From NCBI GenBank assembly GCA_040437565.1, contig JBDOQK010000021.1:62001-126000 (forward strand): DNA of 64,000 nucleotides, given 5' to 3'. The DNA comes from Albugo candida. Its lineage: Eukaryota > Oomycota > Peronosporomycetes > Albuginales. Every line of letters starts with the position of its first letter. Position 1 is the first letter of the stretch. Shown here piece after piece: positions 1 to 11,227 of the stretch. The notes under the pieces are model-generated. The model did not search any database, was not told where the DNA came from, and worked only from the letters and a program-made list of their open reading frames with translations. The translations under genes were made by a program, and so were the position numbers.

Positions 1-400
1 GCCTGCCTTGCACATGGTTGAAAAGAATTCATTTGACGAGTATCTACACCTGTATGTACCTTGCATCAGTAAAACTGTCCACGATTTGGACCAATGTATT
101 CGTATATTGCAGCAAACAGCAAAGTAGGCAGATGCTCGTATAAAATACGCTTTTTATGTGATTGTGTCGAGATAACTACAATTCTAGCTTGCCCTGCTGC
201 AATATGCTGCAATTGTTGACAAGCAATATTCCGTATTGGCAGCACTTTTAGACGATGGAACGCTAATACATCAAATAGAACATTTTCTTTTCATGCAGAA
301 GAGCTTATTGCTTGGATAACTACATCTTTGTCATTCACCTCATACCAGTGGGCTATCATGATCCATCATTGCCCAGATGTTGAATAAAGTATTCAAGATA
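1..400 (+). other. Possible end of an unrecognised gene running in from the left
   Basis: The plus strand holds short coding-like pieces in more than one frame. One runs from an ATG at 13 (starting MVEKNSFDEYLHLY) to a stop near 127, and another at about 210-320 includes the string LLQYAAIVDKQYSVLAALL. They are separated by a stretch starting gtaggc and ending ttctag that would fit a short intron, but the reading phases do not join cleanly. No family is recognised. From 400 to 780 there is nothing further that looks coding. Confidence 0.3.
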
Positions 401-780
401 CTAAACCACTGACGGGATAGCAGTTAGCAGAAACAATTACGAAAGATTGCATGGGATGCGTGCAGTCATTTCTGGGCGCTTCTTATTTCAAATTCATGAG
501 AACTTTTGCATCTTGCGAGTTTTACTCGGTAGTACACCAGCGCAATAGCTGGTATCATTCTGTCTTTCAATTTTTATCAGACAATTCCACATTGCACTAA
601 TCTTATTATGATGATGAGGTACTACACTAATTCACATAATTAGACGAGGGTTTTCTTCTATGCGTTCTCAGTGTGGAATCAGCACGAATTAATCAATCTG
701 GCGGTCGTATCTACTGCGCACTCAGACATTTTTTTGGTCTGTGATGCAAACCTAATAATAGATTCACAAACAACTTCAAA

Positions 781-1380
781 ATGGAGCAATCGTTCGAGAA
801 TCAGTGCTGTCTTTTCGAATCCCTTGTGAGCTTTCTCGAGGTAGACTATACCATCTCTGTGGTGAATATTGAAGAGGGTGGACTTACCGCAATCGCAACC
901 AGGAAAGATTGTGCCACTGTTCAATTCACGTGCTCTTTCAATGGGAGCGAACTTGCTGCTGCTTCTATCGACAAATCTATCCCTGGATGCAAACGGCTCA
1001 TTGAATCTCTAGCGTTAAACAATAAACAATCGTGTAAGCACGAGAACCAGCCCACATCAATTGAGTCAATGAATAATTTTGAGTTAAGGTCCTCCCTAAA
1101 GCAAATGAATTCTTACAAAACCAAAATCACACATCAAGAAGCTGTCCAGTATTTATCTACTGCTCCATCCAAATTAACAAAATGCTCTGCAGACACTACA
1201 TCCACTAAAAGCTCAGCTACACATCAATTGTTCCTGGAAGTGGTTGCAGATGGACTTGCAGAGTTATGTAGAGCTCAGCCAACAAGCGACCAGGCGATAA
1301 AATGGTTAGGGAACTGGCTACTAGAAAAAAGTGCTTCTCAACCGATCGTACAGGATGCGTGCTATGTCAAAGCTGATTGA
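781..1380 (+). CDS. Dpy-30-domain protein
   Basis: A 199-residue intronless ORF. The C-terminal part (about residues 150-187) reads as a Dpy-30 motif: two amphipathic helices with the pattern VVADGLAELCRAQPTSDQA followed by IKWLGNWLLEKS. Dpy-30 motifs form four-helix dimers that dock on an amphipathic helix of a partner. They occur in histone H3K4 methyltransferase complexes and in many axonemal or radial-spoke proteins and in adenylate and nucleoside diphosphate kinases. The N-terminal 140 residues match nothing I know and are polar. The chosen ATG follows an in-frame stop region, and no longer start is visible. In a zoosporic organism a flagellar role is as likely as a chromatin role. The motif is read by eye, so the domain call is good and the function is open. 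Confidence 0.65.
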   Translation: MEQSFENQCCLFESLVSFLEVDYTISVVNIEEGGLTAIATRKDCATVQFTCSFNGSELAAASIDKSIPGCKRLIESLALNNKQSCKHENQPTSIESMNNFELRSSLKQMNSYKTKITHQEAVQYLSTAPSKLTKCSADTTSTKSSATHQLFLEVVADGLAELCRAQPTSDQAIKWLGNWLLEKSASQPIVQDACYVKAD

Positions 1381-1643
1381 TTTATCTGCGCCACCTTTGG
1401 GTGAAAGAAGCAATTGTGGTTTGGAAATTACGAAATAAGGATAAGCATATTTTAGGGATACCTACCCCATTCCTTAAATACTATCGCTCTTAAGTTTCTT
1501 TCATGCCAATCTTAAAGCATTTGACTCATATCACTTTTTCTTCTTTCAAGTAGAGATTAAGTATACTTAGCTGCAGAAGCAAAAAAAAGCGATATAATGT
1601 GCCCATAGTCGAACCGCTGCTTGATTCAACATTCTGATCAAAG

Positions 1644-1898
1644 ATGCTTTCGCATTCCGCACAAGCAAATATTGATTTTTATAAGGGTATACGTGAAGTT
1701 GCACAACTACGCAACATCCATCTCGCGATGAATGAAGAGTCGTATTTGGGATTGCAGTGTAAAAATACTCACCAAATTGTCGTTGGTGTCAGAGCAAATT
1801 ATAGAATTGATATATCTCTATCCGCTTCTTCTCCGATTCATTTTAGTCCTGCTATAGAAATTTTCTGGCGTTTCCGAGATATAGAACGTCCGTTCTGA
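1644..1898 (+). CDS. Small ORF of unknown function, possibly an exon
   Basis: An 84-residue ORF (starts MLSHSAQANIDFYKGI) with coding-like composition. Its last 25 codons are repeated after the assembly gap at 2058, and a second open piece lies at 2325-2531 (68 codons, ends LITNDEM). The pieces could be exons of one gene split by introns of 100-400 bp, or fragments. No domain is recognised. Confidence 0.3.
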   Translation: MLSHSAQANIDFYKGIREVAQLRNIHLAMNEESYLGLQCKNTHQIVVGVRANYRIDISLSASSPIHFSPAIEIFWRFRDIERPF

Positions 1899-2388
1899 TT
1901 AATCCTTTGGACAAATAATGTTCTAAAACCTTCTCTAGCACCTCCATTCTGAAGACATCGAAGAAGAATTATCGTGAATGTCTAGATTAAGAGATGGTCA
2001 TATTTATATTGTTGAGTGGTAGCCTGCCTGGTCTAATCATTGTCTTCCGCTTTGCTANNNNNNNNNNNNNNNNNNNNNNNNNNNNNNNNNNNNNNNNNNN
2101 NNNNNNNNNNNNNNNNNNNNNNNNNNNNNNNNNNNNNNNNNNNNNNNNNNNNNNNNNCGCTTCATCTCCGATTCATTTTAGTCCTGCTATAGAAATTTTC
2201 TGGCGTTTCCGAGATATAGAACGTCCGTTCTGATTAGTCCTTTGGACAAATTATGTCCTAAAACCTTCTCACCTCCATTCTGAAGACATCGAAGTAGAAT
2301 TATCGTGAACGTCTAGATTAACAGATGGTCATATTTATATTGTTGAGTGGTAGCCTGCCTGGTCTAATCATTGTCTTCCGCTTTGCTA
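1823..2388. repeat. Gap-flanking duplication (1823-2057 / 2158-2388)
   Basis: The 235 bp before the 100-N gap recur as 231 bp after it with about seven substitutions and one 4-bp indel, roughly 3% divergence. This fits two haplotypes of one locus placed in series. Confidence 0.8.
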
Positions 2389-2531
2389 TGCCTGCTATTT
2401 TGAGTACCTTATCACCAGAAAAGCATCTTAGTGTACTTCAATCAAACATACATTGCTGGCATTTCAGACTGAATAGGTTACGACTTCAGCAGAGCTTTGA
2501 AGCACCTTTGATTACTAATGACGAGATGTAA

Positions 2532-2891
2532 TGTTCTTTCATTTGGATTACTGTAAAATGTCGCGCATTGCGATGGATATTCAAAGACCCATCCTCGGAT
2601 GCTTCCAATATTGTCTTTGGTGACCAACACTAAGTGCAGATAACATTTTCGCCTTAATGTANNNNNNNNNNNNNNNNNNNNNNNNNNNNNNNNNNNNNNN
2701 NNNNNNNNNNNNNNNNNNNNNNNNNNNNNNNNNNNNNNNNNNNNNNNNNNNNNNNNNNNNNGTTCTTTCATTTGGATTACTGTAAAATGTCGCGCATTGC
2801 GATGGATATTCAAAGACCCATCCTCGGATGCTTCCAATATTGTCTTTGGTGACCAACACTAAGTGCAGATAACATTTTCGCCTTAATGTAA
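2532..2891. repeat. Gap-flanking duplication (2532-2661 / 2762-2891)
   Basis: 130 bp are identical on the two sides of a 100-N gap. This is an unmerged contig overlap. Confidence 0.85.
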
Positions 2892-3884
2892 CGTTTGTGA
2901 GCTCCTTTTACTAAGACATTGTTCGGGCCTACCCATAGAACGCTTCTGATGTTGAAAAGTATTGAGACAAGCGAAATTTACGCCTAGAAAAACCCATTTA
3001 CAGAATCACAATCTACTTCTGAGACGGGATGCGATCTCACGTACATATTCTACTCTGCACATTCTCGGAGTGGTAAATTAGAAAAACCCTTTAGTCTTGG
3101 CTGAGTTGAAAAAGAAGGACTCCGGTGCGTACTATCTACCTAGTGTTGTGATTCTTGCAACACCGTCGGTTTTGGGTGGCATTATTATTGGGCACCGTTA
3201 AGACAGGGTTTTAGTCTACCGCGTAGATACAACTTAAAAGGCAAAGTAAACTGGGAATTGTCGATTACGAGAGCATTCTTGAACGTTCGAAACTGTATAT
3301 GCTTAACATGTCATGGAGCAGTTCTAGGAAGCTGTCTAAGGAGTTCATATGAAATGTCACATTATGAGGCAAAATTGTTGACGAAGAGAGGTGAACATGC
3401 TTGACAGGCTCATTTGTCAAATTTTCGTCGGAGCTGTCTAGTATCAAAAGAATGTACCTGTTAGGAAATGGGCGTCGTATTCTACCTATCTGATTGAATC
3501 CCTCAAAAGGTTTCAGACGTTTCCATCCTGCTTGAACACGTTAAGTGAAGAGAAAATCGGGTGAAATGTTTTGCGTAATTCTGTAGTTCGTGTCAAAACA
3601 TTTCTCAGTGACGACCGGGAAAAGCGACATCCCTCGGACCGATTGTGTTATCAGGCTTTTTCTTTCATGGTCATGAAGCTAATCAGATTGCAAATAGAAA
3701 ATCTAGCTTTTGCAGACTATCGTAAGTACTGGTTAGTGATATGCATCCATTAAGATTGACATGAGTTGCTGGATTTGTCCAATGCCTCATGGGAATTACT
3801 TTAATCGTGGGGTTGTGACGATCAGCTCGGACCTGTAAAAGCCCTAATGGATGCTGCTGTCATTCAATGAAGATGTACCACAAG
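2892..3884. other. No gene recognised
   Basis: Only short frames are present here, none longer than 60 codons, and none resembles a known family. No repeat shared with the rest of the window was seen. Confidence 0.5.
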
Positions 3885-4007
3885 TAGGGCTGCAAATGGA
3901 TCCACTGAATTTGGATCTCAAATGTATATCTAGTGGATCTGGATCTGCGATTTGGATCCATTTTCCAAATGGATATGTATCTGAATCTAGATCCATTTGC
4001 AGCCCTA
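3885..4007. mobile_element. 123-bp MITE with 18-bp perfect TIRs, GGATC-rich
   Basis: The element begins TAGGGCTGCAAATGGATC and ends with the exact reverse complement. The interior is a run of GGATCC/GGATCT-like words that can fold on themselves. A TAGGG-type tip with a simple-sequence interior is typical of hAT-derived MITEs, although no clear 8-bp target duplication is visible. It is non-coding. Confidence 0.7.
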
Positions 4008-4332
4008 ATTACATGTGTTGCTCACAGAATAGACATGCCCGAATCCATCTGCACACAAGGATGGTGTCGTGGTATCATCAAATCCATTGATGTACTTCAC
4101 ATCAACTAATAGAATGCGAACGACCTGATGTAAGTGATTTCCTGCAAACAATTTTACATCAATGGTGTTCATCTCTCACGAAAATACATTATACATTCCC
4201 ACCATTTGACCACACCATATCTAGCGACGTAATTTATAATGTCTATTAATGTCAATTTTTGTCTTTCCGTATTGTCGACAGCGTTGAACAACCACTTCAT
4301 GCAGACCAAAAACACTTGGATAGAGCTATCTG

Positions 4333-5154
4333 ATCAAATCGTATTTCAAGGGGATTCTTTGTGATGTGTTTATGAAATTAACTTGAGCATTTGCGTCAGT
4401 TTGGTAAGAAGACGACGAGTGATTGAGGCACCTTCCTCTAGGAAAGGGCAAAGGCATATGTCAAGCTCTCACCAAAGTAGCCTCATTATCTCTGCTTTGA
4501 TAAAATGCTTCCAGCTGTACTACCTCACTCGGATAGTAAAAGGTGCAATGATTGCAGCAAAGCACTCAGTTCACAAATCGCTCAAATATTATTCTCGGAC
4601 CAATGTATGAGAAAAGGTGTGCACATAAACCAGTTATAGGTACCTGTATTGGCAAAGGATAGTAGCCAATAAGGGAATCTTTTTATTGCCTCGNNNNNNN
4701 NNNNNNNNNNNNNNNNNNNNNNNNNNNNNNNNNNNNNNNNNNNNNNNNNNNNNNNNNNNNNNNNNNNNNNNNNNNNNNNNNNNNNNNNNNNNNATCAAAT
4801 CGTATTTCAAGGGGATTCTTTGTGATGTGTTTATGAAATTAACTTGAGCATTTGCGTTACTTTGGTAAGAAGACGACGAGTGATCAAGGCTCCTTCCTCT
4901 AGGAAAGGGCAAAGGCATATGTCAAGCGCTCACCAAAGCAGCCTCATTATCTCTGCTTTGATAAAATGCTTCCAGCTGTACTGCCTCACTCGGATAGTAA
5001 AAGGTGCAGTGATTGCAGCAAAGCACTCAGTTCACAAATCGCTCAAATATTATTCTCGGACCAATGTATGAGAAAAGGTGTGCACAGCAACCAGTTATAG
5101 GTACCTGTATTGGCAAAGGATAGTAGCCAATAAGGGAATCTTTTTATTGCCTCG
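4333..5154. repeat. Gap-flanking duplication (4333-4693 / 4794-5154)
   Basis: 361 bp repeat across the gap with about eleven substitutions (about 3%) and no indel. A short plus-strand frame of 75 codons lies in each copy and most of the differences fall in it; it is not recognised as a gene. Two haplotypes in series is the simplest reading. Confidence 0.8.
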
Positions 5155-5245
5155 AGTTTGTTGCACTGCAATACAGCCTCCCCATTAGTTGTATTATATG
5201 ATTTCTCGTAACATGCTACCAAAGCCTTTCGTTTAGATTGAATTG

Positions 5246-5642
5246 TCTAAAGAGAGCTCAGTTAAAGGTGTCTATATTACTAGAATTAGACTAACTGACT
5301 TCTCTAGTTGCCTAGGNNNNNNNNNNNNNNNNNNNNNNNNNNNNNNNNNNNNNNNNNNNNNNNNNNNNNNNNNNNNNNNNNNNNNNNNNNNNNNNNNNNN
5401 NNNNNNNNNNNNNNNNAGAAGAACTACTCCTCATGTGCTTGATCGCTTCCGCCATCTCGGTCGTACTTAAGGGAGTTGAGAGACGGTCTTGCTCTGCTGA
5501 GGCAAGGGAAACTTGAATCGAATCGAGTAACTTTTCTGCTTTCTTTCACTTGGACCATTTGAGTCGGTCTCTGAGCTATAAAGCGAGCCCATGACACCAC
5601 CTCAATGATCTCTGAATTCGTCAATAATCTAAAGAGAGCTCA
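5246..5642 (+). repeat. Dispersed repeat X, copy a, inside a 15-bp direct repeat
   Basis: At 5261 a conserved head starts that is shared with copies near 15119, 19606 and 42925; it runs to 5316 and ends TTGCCTAGG at the gap. The 15 bp TCTAAAGAGAGCTCA stand directly before it (5246-5260) and again at 5628-5642, as a target-site duplication would. AGCTCA also precedes the head in the copies near 15119 and 42925, so the exact 5' end of the element is uncertain. The gap 5317-5416 hides part of the body. Confidence 0.5.
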
Positions 5643-7848
5643 TAAACTAGACTGCCTGCCAAGGGAAACATACGTGCAGGATAAACTATTGTGTAAGAGT
5701 ACATTAAACTTCACGTAAAATAGTATGTTGAAGGAAACAAAATTAAAAAAAAGCCGAAATGATCAACACCAGTGGTAGGGCTCTATTCATGATTACTTGC
5801 GTGCGAAAAAAGTTTGTGCCTAGCATCTGATATGTTTTTTAATTAGCTCTGATTCTAAAAGTCAAGTAAAGGGTCGCAGGTATAGAGTTGATTTTCTTTC
5901 AACATTTCGTCATGGAATGAATGGATTTGAAAGGTTTTCAATTTGTGGAAAAATCAAATGTACCAAACTTGGTGGGTCAAAGCGCACTGCGAGCCTTTCG
6001 CTTTGAAGAAACAGACACACTTCTGGTGATTTCGTTGAACCACAATCTTGCGGCGACGTGACCTATGTTCGTACTCTTATTATGAGAAGCAAGAGCACTT
6101 CGTGATTGCTAAACATAACTGTTTCATACCGCTTTATTTTGTGCATCATTAACAAAATTCCATAGCGTTTCGATCAATACCAGCTTCTTACCGTACCGAG
6201 CCTGATTCATCCATTGCACCAATGTATCTCGAAGAGCTGATGACATTGCATTGGAGGTACTAAAATATCCTTTCCACATGCATACTGAACTTTTAACAGG
6301 GCAAAAAGATAGAGTAGCTCATAAACACCATTTTAAAATATATCTGAAAGTGTTGCCGTAATTCTTCCTACTCATGTACTTTATCCCATACCGAGACTAG
6401 AGCTGATGAAGAAAAAATATAGCTCTTTCTGTATGTTCGCATTTGGATCCTCATATCATGTAAAATATGTGTGTTGTCGCGCTCTAAATGCTTCCAACGT
6501 AAAATAACTACAAAAAGGTAACATATTGAATCTAGTTTGAAGTATTCTCGGTCTTTTCAGAGATGCACAATTCTGGCTCAACTCTACATGAAGTCAACTT
6601 TTGATGTGGCCAGACGAAATTAATTTCTATGGTCTAAGGCCACGAGTGCTAAATGGTAATCATTTACTCCATCTTTAGAAGTTGAGGAGGCAAGTTCCCT
6701 ATGGCAACCAAAATAAGGAATATGAGATTGAGGGATATAGACAAAAGGCGTTGTCGAGATTCACCCGGGATACAAATGTGAGAAATAAAAACGAACTTCT
6801 CTATGCTTATATTATCAGGACCAAGAAACTTGATTTTTGCGCTCTCTTTCCGCCGCATAACGCGACCTCTTCCAAGGCGATAATATCTACTCATTCCATC
6901 TTGTGCGCAAATGTATGCAAAATGTAAAGGTGCATATGAGGTTTTCGTGCTACAAAATTTGATATTTTCAAGTTGAAAGCCAATTTTGATAATTATAAAA
7001 GGTGACGTGACCAAAATCGGAAATCAAGACTATGGAAAGGTAGACGGTTCTCGGATTGGAGACTATTCTTACGGGAGGGAATTCTTTCTACTCTCTATTC
7101 TTCCTTATAAACTTGTCATTTCTTTAAATCTCTCTACAGAAGATGTGGTTTCCGAAGGAGCCTCTAGCAAGGCGATCAATTTCATCGCCTAAACTATCTC
7201 ACTACCATTTACAAGAAGGTGTGATTGCATATGCGCTATTTATAATTGGAGGCACTATTTCTCCAAGAACGTACGTATAAGCCACCGATGGATTGACAAC
7301 TCGTTCACTATCGTGGTTCGATACTAGATTACCACTGATACGAGGCTTTATAGAAGAGCCGAAAAATGTTGCTTTTCTATTCTGATATGTAATAACCTAC
7401 TGATAGGAATTGCAGCCCATTAGGTGACCATAGAACATGAAAGTTCATGTTTGATAACACACAATTAATCCATGTACTACTTCTATCTAGTTTCACGCAA
7501 AAAAAGGTCAATGAAAACATACCCTTTGAGTACCAGAGTCTGTAGATCGGGAACGATGCTGAATAACTGTAAAATAAAAGCTGTTTACGGATGGAGATAA
7601 CTCCCGCCCGAGAAGCGGCAATAAAGAGTGAGTTCTGCCGATGCAGAAGAAATTTTGAATGGGCCAGATGTAAAATCCATGATCAATTCTCGCTCGATTA
7701 GTAAATCTGAATTTCTACACCAGCTGGTGCATTTTCAGGTGTCTACCATAAGACATAAGAATCAAGCACGACCCCCCCCCCTTTTTGACAAGATGGAGTC
7801 TTCCAAAGGAGTCTGTTCAATATTATAAAGGAGTATTGCTAATATAAA
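5643..7848. other. No gene recognised
   Basis: The longest frames are 116 codons on the minus strand (6664-7014) and 81 codons on the plus strand (6682-6927). They overlap each other and neither looks like a known protein. A frame at 7628-7828 (66 codons, starts MSSADAEEILNGPDVKSM) has coding-like composition and contains a run of C at about 7771-7780. None is strong enough to call. Confidence 0.4.
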
Positions 7849-8270
7849 AAATCTCATTGTCATTTTCCTCTTACATGTGTGTCCTCTGCTATCCATTGAA
7901 GGAGACCGATAGGAAGGTATATTAGGCTTTTCCCATCATCGCAAGTAAGGCTTATGCAATGCGTTCTTAGGCAATGTTGAAATATGTCAGAGGGTGCTTG
8001 GCGCATCCANNNNNNNNNNNNNNNNNNNNNNNNNNNNNNNNNNNNNNNNNNNNNNNNNNNNNNNNNNNNNNNNNNNNNNNNNNNNNNNNNNNNNNNNNNN
8101 NNNNNNNNNAAATCTCATTGTCATTTTCCTCTTACATGTGTGTCCTCTGCTATCCATTGAAGGAGACCGATAGGAAGGTATATTAGGCTTTTCCCATCAT
8201 CGCAAGTAAGGCTTATGCAATGCGTTCTTAGGCAATGTTGAAATATGTCAGAGGGTGCTTGGCGCATCCA
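7849..8270. repeat. Gap-flanking duplication (7849-8009 / 8110-8270)
   Basis: 161 bp repeat on the two sides of the 100-N gap with no difference seen. This is an unmerged contig overlap. Confidence 0.8.
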
Positions 8271-9960
8271 TAAGCAAAAAAAAACACTCGAGTGCTGTCT
8301 AGGACAGTCTACACATTCCAATTGTTCGTACGGTGCACTTGCAAATTCGACGAAAGCGATTTTACTGTAAGAAGGCCAGATGTTTGTCTCCTTATAAGCG
8401 ACAAAAGGAGCCGCATGGATGAAAGAAGAAATTCTCTTCCAATCATTTTTCTCAGTATAGTTACTGTTTGGAGGCCACACACCCTCAGCAATTTTGGCTT
8501 TCATGAGTTTTTTAATCGTAGATAGCTTATTCGTTCGATTTTTTGAGACCTTAAAGTCATACCAAGATAAGCGCGGTGATCAGAGTAAAACCTATTAGGC
8601 ACCAGCCGGATTCTGCGACATATACCTAGTGTGTGACAGGCCGTACCATATCCGAATAATTCGCATGTGATTTGGAGTTTGGGGACTGACGTGTCAAATA
8701 GCAACGAAAACGCTGTTGCTGGCTGCGTCACTTCTTTGATATTAAAATTTCTTCCATACACCAAGCACATTTGCCTTTATCAGACGAAGCGTGGTAGAAT
8801 AGCATACAAGATCCTACCAACGGATCGATGTATGGTGATTCTAGCAAGCGATGATTCGATTGTACATACATGGTATGCTCTTGAACGTATTGCAAGCACA
8901 AGTTTTCTTTAAAGAGGTATACACTTCTGCATGGTGCGCTACAATCACTATTTGGTTCTCTATCTGTGACAATTGACGCAGAAGTAAGCGAGAAATCGAT
9001 AATTACTCGACCGTCGTCTATTTTGTACCCGGTCACGCAAGAGATGCACGAACGCAATTTGCTACGATTTCTTATGACCATCAAGCAATTAGAATTTTGT
9101 TCGTCATGATTTTGAGTCCATCCATCAATTTTTGCTGCTCTGATTTCGAATTCGTAAAACCGTAATAGATTCCCGCATTCTTTTTGCAGCAACTTGGGTT
9201 AATATGTAGCTTAGCGCATCCTGTTCGAGTATTTCTTTGTATTGTGCAGAAAACGTCGACGTGACGGAAAGACAGCGTAAGTTTCTGACAATCAGCTGAA
9301 TCCAACCAATGGATAGCGGGACAAAACCTGATTTGACACTTCTCGACAATAAATTTGGATTGGCACGTGCTTAAAAGAATTCTTAGCTCGACATTAGATG
9401 TTGTTGAGCTGAAAAATGTATGAAACGTCAGAATGGCAAGCGACTTGCTGTGTAACGCCAAGCAATCACGACTTACGGCTTCTTTTCTTTGTATTGAAGA
9501 TGAAGATACATCGAATAGATAGATCACTAGGAGGTTGGGACTGTTTGCGTGAAGCTCTTCTACTGTTTCCACCCTTTGGCCTTAAATTGGTTCCGCCCCT
9601 ATCTCATGGAAGAACAATGCTTGTTTTATCCTTGATTGTTTTCACATAAATGCGTTATATTGTTGATGTGGTTCTTCTGGGTATATTTCACGTTCGGCTG
9701 TTTGACTTTTATCCTTCTCAGAAATCACAAGTTTTGACCGCTAAAAACACGTTCCTTTACTTGATTCTCTGTCTTTGGATGTATTTCGGCGGCACTTTCT
9801 CGACGACCGGTAACAAAAAAGTAGTCTGAAAGATATGATTCAGATGATTTAGTTGAACTTTTGCACATGTCTTGTCCATTACAACTGATGATGAACGCTC
9901 TGGCGATGGCAGTGCTCACCTCGATCCAGTATACTCTGTTTTTTTAATCAATCTTTGGTA
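8121..9960 (-). CDS. Probable intron-containing gene of unknown function, or its remains
   Basis: The minus strand is open through most of this stretch in shifting frames. Near the 5' end, a segment at 9919-9774 (includes YLSDYFFVTGRRESAAEIHP) can be joined by a 44-bp intron (gtaaag...tctgag) to another (includes TAEREIYPEEPHQQYNAF). A textbook donor gtaagt lies near 9480 and an acceptor tttttcag near 9410. After them comes a long frame (VELRILLSTCQSKFIVEKC and onward) to about 9240, then frames at 9192-8728, 8770-8501 and 8504-8121. Short introns like these are used by the transporter gene at 39-41 kb, so a real multi-exon gene is plausible. I could not make one unbroken model and do not recognise the protein. 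Boundaries are approximate. Confidence 0.4.
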
Positions 9961-10253
9961 ATCGAATCTGTGTGATGCTCACTGCCCTCACGATGCATCC
10001 ATGGCACGCCGCGATATCATTCGATTTGAGAGAGGACACAAAAAAAAGTCCTGACATTTTCGATTCATGCTGACGTTGTTTAGCAATATTCCTTGACATC
10101 AAAAAATTAAGAACATTGGCGCAAATCGTGGCTTCCGTATTGTTATGTTGGAGGAAGGGATAAAGGGAGATTGATTTTGTACTGGTATTTTAATGAATGT
10201 TACGCTTGTTTGAAATTAACGCTATATAAAGCTATAACCGTGCAATTAATTTG

Positions 10254-11204
10254 GGGAATTGCTGCGGACACACCCTATTTTGACTACGGACACACCCCCT
10301 AAAAATAGCAATTACAAACATACCCCTTACTTTCGGACCGCCATGTCCGCTGCTCCCAAGTCCACTTCTAGCTGGTGGCATTAAGCCCATAAGAAAAGCT
10401 GAACTTGTTTTAAGCAAGGTGAAAGTAGCCTAGTAGGAGTTAAAGTCGGGGACTGGATCAGAGATAATAATTTCACATGTTGATAATTTCCTATACCCTA
10501 ATACGTTTGTGAGCTGCGCAAGGGCTATTGGTGGAGGTGCACCACCAGCTCATGTATTTCGAGCCAATATGCCGTGTAAACTGCAGGCTTTACAGAAATC
10601 TTAGTTAGGATCAGCAAAGAGAGCAAATCAATAGAAGGCAATCGTGGCTGAATTTTTTTCTACTCTAATACTAGGCTACTTTTACTTTGCTCAAAATAAA
10701 TTCAGATTTTCTTATGGTGTTAGTGTTTAAAGTATTTAGATCGCACTTGTTCCTCAGAAGGTAGAAGTAAAAGTAAAAATATATTAGCATTAACCTTGTA
10801 TGTCAACACTACAACATGCATGTGCAGCAGCATTACAAACTTGACTATGTCACGTTTCTAATGACGTTCGTCTGGTAGCACGGGGTGACCGTCTCTCTTC
10901 GTCCCATCTGTCACGTTGTCACCAAAAGAGCCGTTCAGGTGATGTCGGAATTTACATGTGATGGGTCTTGCAGCTGAAATGCAAGCCCTGGACGACCTGT
11001 TAAAAACAGTATCGTCTAAAAGCTACTGCCACCAGCCAGGAGTGGACTTGAGAGAAGCGGACATGGCGGTACGAAAGTAGGGGTACGATTGTAAGAATGC
11101 TTAATTAACTTAATTGACAGTACGAAATTAGGGCGTATGTTTGTAATTTTTATTTTAGGGATGTGTCCGTAGTCAAATTATGGTGGTCCGCAGCAATTTC
11201 CCTA
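10254..11204. mobile_element. Non-autonomous TIR transposon, about 950 bp
   Basis: The left end (10254-10385) and the reverse complement of the right end (about 11030-11204) match in blocks. The tip is GGGGAATTGCTGCGGACAC on the left and GGGAAATTGCTGCGGACCA on the right. Both arms then share GACTACGGACACA, an ATTACAAACATAC block, a CCGCCATGTCCGC block and an AAGTCCACT...GCTGGTGGCA block. The right arm carries an extra AT-rich insert of about 30 bp. The interior has no ORF. Long, imperfect TIRs without coding capacity suggest a Mutator- or foldback-type derivative. The target site is AT-rich and no clean duplication is visible. Confidence 0.7.
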
Positions 11205-11227
11205 ATTAAAAAGGGATCATAAAAAAA

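Noticed and set aside
7760-7790. A poly-C tract as a regulatory or phase-variable site
   Set aside because: It lies in an unsupported frame with no gene context; a homopolymer alone is not evidence.
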